The position numbers and the translations under genes are program-made. The notes under the pieces are model-generated. The model was not told the origin of the DNA, ran no database searches, and saw only the letters and a program-made list of their open reading frames with translations. Source: Cylindrodendrum hubeiense (Eukaryota > Ascomycota > Sordariomycetes > Hypocreales > Nectriaceae). Taken from it: a stretch of 64,000 nucleotides of DNA. The DNA lies in assembly GCA_014621425.1 (NCBI GenBank), contig JAANBB010000082.1:59105-123104 (forward strand). Reading direction: 5' to 3'. This document shows positions 21,352 through 30,049 of this stretch, one piece after another (position 1 is the stretch's first letter; each line of letters starts with the position of its first letter).

Positions 21352-23087
21352 TCATGTTGAAGTCAGAGGCTTCTTCTGCATCATCTGCTTGAATACCTGA
21401 AGTGCTGTCTCGGGCTCTAACACAAGCACACTCATTAGCTCCCAATCACCGGCTTAGATACCCCTTATTCAGGGATTGGGTGGTCACTCACGATAATACG
21501 GCAGCTCGTGCCCGGCCTCGTACACTCGGAGGAACGAGAGGTTGTCTACGGCCTTGTACTGGCCATGCACCTTGCCGTCGACGGTGTAGTTCTGGAGCGA
21601 CTTGGCAGCAAAGTCTTCGCGGCCGGACCAATCGAGGGCGTTTGCCGCCCACAGGTTACCCTGCCAGTTGCAGATCCAATCTGTGATTTGTGTCAGTTTG
21701 GGTCTTGATTGCCAGGTGAGAGCTGGTGTCACTTACCTGCGTCGCCAGCCCATATAAGTGTGCTGATGTTGTGTTGTATCACGTCGATCAGGGAGGGTGC
21801 AAACGAGCGAGCATCTATATTGCGGTATCTTGTCAGCACATGATTCCCACAATGTTTTATCACCGTACACGTTGTGTTCAGGAAGAACACCCCAGAACGG
21901 CGTGGAAAACAACTCACCATCTCCTGAATCGCCAAAACCAGCATACACCGTCTCGTCACACTCGGCAAACCGCGTACGCGCGCCAATACGCTTCATAATG
22001 TCGGCACGGGTAATGTAGTCGGTGTAGGTCTCGGGCGGGTCCTCGGCGTCCGCGCCGACACGCACATCATACACGTTGAAGTCGACCTTGCTCGCGATAC
22101 GCAGGTTGAAGTACATCTGCTGGTTACACACATAGTCGGCACGCGAGCACGCCTCCTCCTGGCCCTCGAGCTCAGTGCAGTTGGCCATGGCCGGCACGCA
22201 ATACTCATCGTAGGCGTCGATAAAGCGGTCGATGGTGGCGTCGTTGAGGATCTGCTTGTACGGGTTGTTGTGGGCGTAGGTGGCGTACGACTTGAACTGG
22301 CGCTTGGGGTCGATCCAGCCGTTGTTGATGCCCAGGGCCACCATGTTGATCTCCTCTCCGATGCCGCGGCCGTCGGCGATGATTTCGTTCTGCTGGAGGA
22401 AGTAGCGGGCGAACTCGGGCCCGTAGTGGCCGCCGTACGACTGGGTGAAGAGGCCAAAGTCCCGCGAGCTGTACTGCTGGAAGTTCTCGAAGAAGGCCTG
22501 CAGAAAGAGCCAGACGTAGGGGGCTGCCTCGACGGTGGAGTTGGCGTTGTACTCGCCGAAGCTGAAGCCGGCACCGATGGGCTGGTCGACGTAGAGCATG
22601 TTGGCATATTCATTCCACGAGTGAGGGTTGAGTCGGGGCTCCGTCTCGTTGTTGACGAAGTGGCAGGGCCCGTTCTCCTGGAAGAGTCCGACCATCGACG
22701 AGCAGCCGGGGCCACCGTTGAGCCACAGGGCCATGGGTGCGTTTTCCGGATCGTTGCGGGCTTCGAAGAACCAGAACCACATGCTCATGTTTTTGCCTTG
22801 TTGCGGGTGTTAGTTCTACAGTCGCAAACTGCCAGAGACATGCGTGCTGGGTACTCACCGACGGAGATGTATCCCGAGTATTGGTTAACACCGGGCGTTG
22901 TCTCGCATACGCCCGAGTTGGTGACATACTCCAGCGTCACCGTCGTCCCCTCGCTCTTAAAGGCGCTTATTTCGGTGCCTCCGGGGGTCTTGGTACGGAA
23001 GAGCTTGCTATCGGGCAGAAGTCCTGGAAGGCCGTGAGCCACCGAGGCGAGACCAAGCAGGGCGGTCGAGAAGGTTGAGAACCACAT
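21352..23087 (-). CDS. Secreted serine carboxypeptidase, peptidase family S10
   Basis: Five exons (23087..22859, 22796..21918, 21814..21737, 21680..21492, 21416..21352) give 479 residues; all four introns are 56-103 bases and keep frame. The signal peptide is MWFSTFSTALLGLASVAHG. The oxyanion motif NGGPGCSS is present. The nucleophile is the Ser of TQSYGGHYG at about residue 196; note Gln where most members have Glu before the Ser. The catalytic Asp lies in AGDADWICNWQGN, formed across the exon 3-4 splice, and the catalytic His is in YEAGHELPYY at about 453. The enzyme removes C-terminal residues from peptides at acidic pH, in the vacuole or outside the cell. With a secretion signal and no visible vacuolar propeptide, secretion is more likely. 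The last exon encodes a short tail QPETALQVFKQMM. Confidence 0.94.
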
Positions 23088-23218
23088 GATGAGTACGGCT
23101 CAATGTCGATCTAATCTCGTGATTGTTTCTCCAACGCAGACAGCACTGTAGAAAGATCAATCAAGAAAACAGAACCCCCTACCCCCGGACCGTGGCGACG
23201 ATCCGAGTGGGCTCTGCC

Positions 23219-23226
23219 TATATATA
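23219..23226 (-). promoter_or_regulatory. TATA box of the carboxypeptidase gene
   Basis: TATATATA lies about 130 bases upstream of the start codon at 23087 on the minus strand, at a suitable distance for a fungal core promoter. Confidence 0.5.
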
Positions 23227-24027
23227 GCTGGGCATAACCTGATCCAACACCTTATTTTTTGTTTGTTTCCGTTTCTTCGATTCAAGCGTAAATGCCGGGG
23301 CGTATTAGCCAGAGCGGAGCACAGGGTCGGGGCCCCGGTTCACCAGTGTCGTCGTCTCAGGCGAGCCCGTTCGCGGCGCTCGGCCGATGGATCTAGAGTG
23401 GGCGCACAGCCCGTGCGACGGCCTGTCACCACTCTGCGCGCCTTCGTATCATGCAGCGCCAGGGAAGCCGACGCCACAAGGTGCGACAGGGCTGTCAGGG
23501 TAGCTTGCTTCAGGATGCCTGTGGGCGCAGGTCCCTGGGATGTGGGATGTCGACGGAGCTGAAGGATCGTCTATACGTAGGAGTTGGGCGCCGCCTCGCA
23601 GAGAGGGCAACAGGGAGCAGACAAGGACCGGGGGTGGAAAAGGGTTCAAAGTGGTCATATCTCTGGAGAATAAGTCAAGACGAAACACACGCGTTGGCGA
23701 TCCTTCACCCGTGCCGATCCTTTCTCGCTCACAACGGGTCTTGTTTCTCATTACCGCTGGACGAATTGCTGAATGCGGCATGCTGTGGTCCGTCATCGTC
23801 ATACCGGTCGCCCGAAGAAGCCGGTGATCGACAGGGGCAGCGGCTCTGGCATCACATCGTACAGCCAAAAGTCCCATTCGTTCGTTCCCGTGGTATGCGA
23901 CGCGCCGCGTATTCTGCAAACGCCCGCCTACCCATCAGGCAGGGCAAAATGCCTGTCTCTTATCTCGCGTCGTCCAAGCATTCAACGGGCATGATGGTGG
24001 GATGAGGCCCGATAGGTGAGACATGAC

Positions 24028-24087
24028 ACTGACAGCGGCACTGACAGCGGCACGTACAGCGGCACTGACAGCGGCATTGACACAGTC
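24028..24087. repeat. Tandem 12-mer repeat, five units
   Basis: ACTGACAGCGGC is repeated at 24028, 24040, 24052 (ACGTACAGCGGC), 24064 and 24076 (degenerate ATTGACACAGTC). It is a short non-coding minisatellite. Confidence 0.85.
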
Positions 24088-25699
24088 AATTAACAATGGT
24101 CTAGGATAAAAATACTTGACTAATACCTGCGTCACAAGTCGGGAATCTTGACAGCCACAAAGCTCGAACAGCTCGGTTGTTGCCGACGTGACACCTGAAC
24201 CCTATTATCTGTTGGATTGTGCGTATGGAGGTGAAGATAATGGCTTGAAGTTTATGTCTGGTCGAGGACCAATTACTTCGCGACTTTCCAATGGTACTTT
24301 GTATGGTCGGACATTAGATAAGGTCCGCAAAAGCCACAAATGACTGGAATCACAAATCCCCAAAGCTCAAAATTAAGAGCAAAGTACTATTATTATAATA
24401 TACCATACATAGCATTACACTATTTATAAAAACTGTAAATTACCTATATGAGGAACACATTATCTTCTAACCTTGCTTCCTTGTCAGCGCCCCTTGTTCA
24501 TGCCTTAGCTAAAAGAAGCAAGTAGTTAACCCAGCCACCAAGTTTAGTGACACTTCGATTGAGTCAAATATCCATTTTAAGTACTCTATAATCTGGTGAC
24601 ATATCGTGTTTCTACTGATTGCCTTGAGGGGCTACCCCCGTCGTCGCCAGCTACACCTGGGATCGATATGATATCAATCCCTACGGAGGCAACGAGTTGA
24701 CGGGGAAGAAACGGGGAAGAAACAGGCCAATACGCCAACCAACGCGCCCCCGAGCTGTTGTGTTTTATTTTGCCTCGTAGCACAATCGATCTGCGGCTAG
24801 GGTCGCTAGTTACGCCCACGGGCAATCGCGCCATCACGCATCTCCTCTTTTCTAATGCCGTTCTGTGATAGTAAAGATTTTGTTTGCGTCTCATACTCTC
24901 CTTTTATACATGTCGTGGATTGATCTCTATCACTAACATACAGTCTCATAGGAAATGGCTACATGATGATACCATCACTACATAGTAGTAGATATTTATA
25001 ATAAGTATATGATAGATACAATCTCTACATTTACGAAGCCAATACTTTAAAATGCATAGATACTATACTCAGTAGATATACTCAGAGATAATATAAGCCG
25101 TATAAGCTACTAGAGACGTGCAAACCCCATAAGAGCAATATTATAGATATACTCCTCATGTCAAAGCTTCGTGTGTGTCAGCTCCCTCGCTATTCATGTC
25201 GTACCCAACCCATCCCGCAATGGGTCGACAATAGGACTAGCCAACTATCCCATAGCCTCCACTCCACCATCCATCTTTATCATCATCACTCTCCCTCGCA
25301 TTCCAGTTTAACTCATACCTCTCCTATCGATATGCAGCATGTTCTCTGGCGACCTCGCATACATCCGCTCTCCCAAACGCCGCGCATGCAGAACACTCGC
25401 CATCGAACTGCGCAACTTGCCCGACATCAACAAAGGGCACGCATCAGAGTCCCAGGGCACAACATTCACCAGCACAAAGGATGAAAGGGCACAGCTATTG
25501 GTAACCGGGGTGATCAAAGAGACGCGGCAATAAAATCCAGGAACAATGGTTGTACCGGTGGCCAGTCGTTCATTCACTATGTGTGTTTGACAATGCACCT
25601 CCTGCGTTTCTGGCAAACAACCACTCTCGCTCAAGTGAACAGCATGACATGATGAACACCCGAGCGATGTTCCAAGTGATTCATCAATCCGCCAAAAAG

Positions 25700-25706
25700 T
25701 ATAAAA
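25700..25706 (+). promoter_or_regulatory. TATA box of the Cys-rich miniprotein gene
   Basis: TATAAAA lies 130 bases upstream of the ATG at 25836. The interval is a C/A-rich, ATG-free leader typical of fungal 5' UTRs, supporting transcription of the small ORF. Confidence 0.5.
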
Positions 25707-25835
25707 TGCATTCCCTCGATCATTGAGGCAGCATCTTCACAATCCAACATTACCAAGCATTTTGATCGCACCGTCCCTTCAGCTTTCTGCAACTAGCCCG
25801 CTCACCAAAAGCACCAAACTACATACAAAGTCATC

Positions 25836-26036
25836 ATGTGCACGCACGGAAACTCGACTATGAAGCCTTCCGCTTCCGCTTCCGCTTCGAAGCATCTCAA
25901 GAACCATCGCGACTCAGGCATCAACCCCAAGGACATCACCAACAACCAGTTGTGTTGTTGCTCCTGCGAATGCGGTTGCTCGGAGCTAGTCGCGACACCT
26001 TCGATGTGCGGTTACTGCGTCAAGTATTGCAAGTAA
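25836..26036 (+). CDS. Small Cys-rich protein (66 residues)
   Basis: Single-exon ORF with no upstream ATG in the apparent leader and a TATA box 130 bases upstream. The first half is Ser/Ala/Lys-rich (MCTHGNST, SASASASK). The second half carries nine cysteines: LCCCSCECGCSEL, then MCGYCVKYCK at the very end. The CxC and CxxC spacing suggests zinc or copper binding, as in metallothionein-like or small zinc-ribbon proteins. There is no signal peptide, so it is not an ordinary secreted effector. No family is recognised. The alternative is a fortuitous ORF, but the dense motif close to the stop and the promoter context argue against that. Confidence 0.6.
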   Translation: MCTHGNSTMKPSASASASKHLKNHRDSGINPKDITNNQLCCCSCECGCSELVATPSMCGYCVKYCK

Positions 26037-26336
26037 TTCGAGGCCCGGCATAAAACCTGCGTGAGGTACGGAGGTGATGGGTCAGGAAAGGCTGTTTCTG
26101 CCAATCGAATAGCCTGGCGAGTCCGTTATCTACAGTGAATAGAGGCAGGAAAACACAGGATATAGAAATTAAAAAGGCAATTTGTCATTCTGTCATCATT
26201 TCATTCATTGTTCCCAAGTCCGTATGTAGTGCTTCAAGTATGTTTCCCAGGCCTTCCTTCCATGGCCCATGGTATATCCCCCACCCAAGTAATATAACAA
26301 GTCCCAAACCCAACCTAAATAGTCCAATCCTTAGGC
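26037..26336. other. Convergent 3' regions
   Basis: Short AT-rich spacer between the miniprotein stop and the stop of the coiled-coil gene. It holds the 3' UTRs of both. Confidence 0.6.
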
Positions 26337-27773
26337 TTAGAAATGCACACTTCGCTTTTTCTGTACCTTCTTCCGCTTGTCCTCTTCTGTCCGGCCTCCA
26401 AATAGTCCACTCACGGTCGCTGCCGCCGGTCCCGTGTAGGGTCCGGCGCTCTGGAACAGCCCACCTAGGCCGTGCCGCTTCTTCCCACCGGCAGCATTGT
26501 TGCCGCTGTTGCTGTTGGCGGGTGCTTGGGGTTGCTGTGGCGGCGGCGCAAAGTACGGCGAGGACATTTGCATTGGTCCAACGCTTACCGGGCGCGGAGG
26601 AAGACCTGGAACGCCGAGCTGGGGGCGTGGAGGCAGTCGAGGCGAAGTCGGGCTGGTAGGGCTGGTGTATTCCTGACCACTCATGCCGAACTCGCGGCGG
26701 AGCCGTTCTGTCTCGGCCTCGACCTCGGCCTCGCGCTTACGGCGCTCTTTATCTTCTCTCTCCTGAATCTTCTTGGCGCGCTTCTCCTCCTCCTTCTCTC
26801 GCTCACGGGCCTGGCGCTCCTCCTCGGCCACCATGGCCTTGAGCCTTTGTGTCTCGGCTTCAATCTCAGCCTGCCGCCGGGCCGTGTCGTTGGTAGATGT
26901 CTGGGTTGGAGAGGTCCGCGTAGGCGACGAGGGACGCTGATTGCCCAGCGCACCGGACATTATGGGTCCAGGGGGGGTCGTGGCCCTAGGTGAAGTATTG
27001 CGCCTGCGGCCGCTTGATTGAGCTGCAGCACCGGATAAGTTGAAAGGGTTGTTGCGTGGGTTCACCCAGAGGTCTCGAATGACCTCGGCACTAAGAAGAA
27101 GAGCCATCTCGAGGCCCTTGCGATCCTCGACCTCGACACGAGCCATGTTAGGTTCGTAGATGGTCAAGATGGAGTCGTTCTTTCCCCGGAAGAAGGCCAC
27201 TGTGATATCCGGCTCCTTGCTATTCTTGCCCGCTACCGTCTTGCCCGTCATGTAACAAGTCATGTCCTTGCGGCCATCGCGTTTCCAGCGGAAGACAAGC
27301 TTGGGGACGAGTTCGGAGACGGGGGGGCTGTCGGCCTCCTGGTCGATGCGGCTGACGCTGGGCAACTTGAAGGTACGCTCGGGGATCTCGAACTCCCACG
27401 AGTCCGACTTGCCCCAGCTGCCGGTATGCAGCTTGACGGGGACGGTCTGATCCGGATTGTACAGCGACAGGGCAAACGTGTCCGGGATTATGGGCGCCTG
27501 GGGCGCGGGGCCGTTGTTGGCGCGGACCTCGGCGGCGGAGAGGGTCGGTTGGGTCCATTCGGGCTTGAGCAGCACCTCGCCGTAGATGACGGCGCCGTTC
27601 TGCGGATCTAGCAGGCCGAGCGCATACTGGTTAGCGGCCGCCGACGGCGCCGGGCGCTTGACGAGGTACTCGGCGGAAGGGTCGGAGCCGTTGTGGGTGA
27701 AGTAGAGGATGGTGTTGAGCGGGTTTTCGGACGACGGCTTGAAGCGGTACGTGGGGAGGCTTTCGTCGAGCAT
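26337..27773 (-). CDS. Conserved fungal protein with Pro-rich and coiled-coil regions
   Basis: Single exon, 478 residues from MLDESLPTYRFKPSSENP. An in-frame Met 62 codons upstream exists, but the intervening residues are low-complexity leader. Residues 1 to about 250 look like a globular beta-rich domain, with repeated phrases such as TILYFTHNGSDPSAEYLVKR, ALGLLDPQNGAVIYGEVLL and FELPERTFKLPSV-like segments; FRWKRDGRKDMTCYMTGK follows. A disordered Ser/Pro/Thr stretch comes next, then a highly charged coiled coil (about residues 325-405, QAEIEAETQRLKAMVAEEER) and a Pro-rich tail with LPPRP motifs that could bind SH3 domains. It ends in a basic KRKKVQKKRS. I recognise it as conserved in ascomycetes but know no function. 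A cytosolic scaffold role is inference. Confidence 0.8.
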   Translation of the reverse strand: MLDESLPTYRFKPSSENPLNTILYFTHNGSDPSAEYLVKRPAPSAAANQYALGLLDPQNGAVIYGEVLLKPEWTQPTLSAAEVRANNGPAPQAPIIPDTFALSLYNPDQTVPVKLHTGSWGKSDSWEFEIPERTFKLPSVSRIDQEADSPPVSELVPKLVFRWKRDGRKDMTCYMTGKTVAGKNSKEPDITVAFFRGKNDSILTIYEPNMARVEVEDRKGLEMALLLSAEVIRDLWVNPRNNPFNLSGAAAQSSGRRRNTSPRATTPPGPIMSGALGNQRPSSPTRTSPTQTSTNDTARRQAEIEAETQRLKAMVAEEERQAREREKEEEKRAKKIQEREDKERRKREAEVEAETERLRREFGMSGQEYTSPTSPTSPRLPPRPQLGVPGLPPRPVSVGPMQMSSPYFAPPPQQPQAPANSNSGNNAAGGKKRHGLGGLFQSAGPYTGPAAATVSGLFGGRTEEDKRKKVQKKRSVHF

Positions 27774-29515
27774 TGTGCCGGCAATGTGTCCCTTGGCGGG
27801 GAGCTCTGCTGTGTGGGTTTGTACAGTCCGCGGCGGGCGGGCGGAGTGAAAGGAACTTCGAGGGTCGGGTCGCGTGTGTGTCGAAACTCGTGGGAACAGC
27901 CGAGGATGGAGTGTGCAGGGGCTGGAGGAAACCGAAGCGAGCGAGTTCCTCGTTATCAATGATGGCGCTGAGGTGTGAAGAAGGAAGAGGCAGCTGGGAG
28001 CCTGGTGGCGGGGGCGGGACGAGGCGGAACTCGGGGCTGAAGACTTGGGACGCGCACCTGCAGAAGAGCCTTGGCGCTAGATCACACGACGGATGACGGC
28101 CAGTGTGCCTCGAGGACGATGAGGAGGACGAGGAGAACGAGGACAACCGGAGCAAGAAATACGGCAAATGGAGATGCGACTCTTCAATGAATGCCCTGAT
28201 GGTGATTTATCTCCCTCACCGGCGACTCCTCTGCGGCACTTATACGTGGTGTACGTCTGGCACCGGCACGGCGCCTTAGCCCTGATCCTTTCGCGGTTCG
28301 CATGCAAACGTCGTCATGAACCATGAAACGTGCGTCGTCTGCGCCACACTCGGCCCGGGGTCTGTGAGGCTATGTCTGAATCCGCCGTACAATACGGTTC
28401 TATTTCCGTTTCCTCGCACTCGATTAATGGCGACCCGACCACTCACATCGAGCCTCCCCCGCCAAGTTCTAGACCACGACGCAACACGCGTCTAATCGCT
28501 CTCGCACTCGTTGCCCGAGCCTCATTCCGCGTCACCCATGGGTTGTTACAGGTCGATTGGCTTCCGTATCGGGCGGATACCAGGCGGGTATGCGGGTATG
28601 CTTATTCATTCAACCCTGTTTCACCTGGCAAGCCGTCTCCATTTCCACAACTTCAGCGCAGCATGGGTCTCTTGGCCGTCCCGGTCGTCGTCAATAGAAA
28701 ATGAGCATGAGGCTGAGCCTTCAAACTCGCTTTTTGTTTCTAATGAAGCGAGATATGTCAATCTCTTCCCTTCTATATCTCATATTGTGCCCTCGCTCGG
28801 CGGTGTCTCTCCGCTGCAGTTGTTTATATCTCTATTTCTTCCATGTCCAACTATGCATGTGCACATGATGTGCACGAGTTCCCAAACCCAGGTGAGCTCC
28901 TCCCAGGGGCTTTTCGTGGCGAGGCATAAACCTCCAAGCAAATCCTAGAACGCCGTTTCATCAAACTATGCCCCTCGCTTAGAGATATTCCCAGGAAACA
29001 CTATTCAAGCCAACCTTGCCCATGTCTCGATTCCGTAGCGTAAGTCGCATCTCCTCCGCCCTCTCCTCTTCATGCGTACCATAATACCACAAGGCGCAGC
29101 ATAGGTACATGCCGGCTAGTGAATTGCCCAGCCGAATACTGCGTTCCATAAACGATCAAAAACTCCCGGACGCGCGGACCAGAATCTCATGAGCTTCGCT
29201 CCACAATCATATCGTCATCACGTCGAACGTGTCGTTCCTCGCCTCTCTTCAAGGGCATCGAGCGCCCATCTGGTACATCGTTGAGCCCTGTCGGCTTTTG
29301 ATATCAAGGTCATTCGGTCCCTGCAGTTTCGGTGCACATTGTATCGTCACAGCCATCCAGCTGTTATAATGCCATGTCGTATCGTGACGTAATAGTTCCC
29401 ACGAGCAGTCATCGGGCCTCTGGTTGTCCTTCTTTTTCTTTCTTCGCGAACCTGCCCTGATCCATCCGTCGTTTAGTCCTTGTCCCTATCAAAGACAACC
29501 CTTTCATCGACAGGT
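27774..29515. other. Intergenic region between two minus-strand genes
   Basis: Contains the promoter and leader of the coiled-coil gene (27774-28300). A plus-strand ORF from 28372 begins MSESAVQYGSISVSS and could be a decayed or unrecognised first exon, but nothing continues it. From 28950 to 29460 I see only mixed-composition sequence and the 3' region of the next gene. Confidence 0.45.
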
Positions 29516-30049
29516 CTAGGTAGGCGGCGGAGGGGCTGGTATAGGAGCTGGAGTGGAAGCTGGCGCAACAGCAGGTGTAGAAGTCGGCGCAACGGTAGGC
29601 GTGGAATTCGGCACAACGGCAGGCGTAGAAGTCGGCGCAACAGCAGGTGTGGAATCCGGTGCAACGGCAGATGTAATAGCCGATTCAGTAGCTGGTTCGG
29701 TAGGAGGCACTGTTGTACTCGTTACCTCTTCCTCCTCCGGTACTGGCGGTCGACGAGGTCCCCGCCGTCGGCGGCGATCTGGCCGGCAACAAGGATACCA
29801 ACAGCAAACAAAGCAGGCGACGATAAGTCCCACGGCTACTCCGATGAGAAAGCCACGCATAATCTTTTCGCCATTTGAACCGCCGCGAGCAATCGTCATA
29901 AATTTGTCTTGGAAGAGGTCTCCGGCGAGGGTATCCGTATTCCCGTAGAGATCTTCAGTGGCTCTTGATGATGTCGACTGCCCATCGTCCTCGGGCGATG
30001 ATGAGTGATCGCCGCGGGGGATGATGAGCCAAGCGGTCGTGGTGTCCAT
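29516..30049 (-). CDS. Single-pass membrane protein with Thr/Pro tandem repeats
   Basis: Single exon, 177 residues. An N-terminal hydrophilic region rich in Ser/Asp (residues 1-60) has no clear signal peptide. A membrane segment follows (MRGFLIGVAVGLIVACFVCCW, about residues 64-84), then CCRPDRRRRRGPRR, a basic stop-transfer with palmitoylatable cysteines. The C-terminal 60 residues are tandem units of eight (VAPTSTPA and variants, about five copies) encoded by 24-base repeats, ending in a Pro run. By the positive-inside rule the repeats face the cytosol. No family is recognised. The ORF may be real because the hydrophobic and basic blocks are well ordered, but the repeat could also inflate a chance ORF. 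Confidence 0.5.
   Translation of the reverse strand: MDTTTAWLIIPRGDHSSSPEDDGQSTSSRATEDLYGNTDTLAGDLFQDKFMTIARGGSNGEKIMRGFLIGVAVGLIVACFVCCWYPCCRPDRRRRRGPRRPPVPEEEEVTSTTVPPTEPATESAITSAVAPDSTPAVAPTSTPAVVPNSTPTVAPTSTPAVAPASTPAPIPAPPPPT
29540..29690. repeat. 24-base minisatellite inside the Thr/Pro-repeat gene
   Basis: Plus-strand units of the form GGTGTAGAAGTCGGCGCAACGGCA-like sequence recur every 24 bases about six times. Because the period is a multiple of three, copy-number change would not shift the frame. Confidence 0.75.

Larger units (their letters stand above)
23088..25835. other. Intergenic region, AT-rich in its right half
   Basis: Promoter of the carboxypeptidase gene at the left, with a TATA run, and promoter of the Cys-rich miniprotein at the right. 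A five-unit 12-mer repeat lies at 24028-24087. The stretch 24200-25150 is strikingly AT-rich (runs such as TATTATTATAATATA near 24390) with no coding potential, as seen in RIP-mutated or relic DNA. Small ORFs at 25308-25634 on both strands are doubtful. Confidence 0.55.

Noticed and set aside
23451..24005. 184-codon plus-strand ORF
   Set aside because: Several frames of similar length overlap it and the translation is pattern-free.
25308..25634. ORFs of 64-108 codons on both strands upstream of the Cys-rich gene
   Set aside because: They overlap each other in opposite directions and lack a motif; a CT-rich leader before 25332 is suggestive but not enough.
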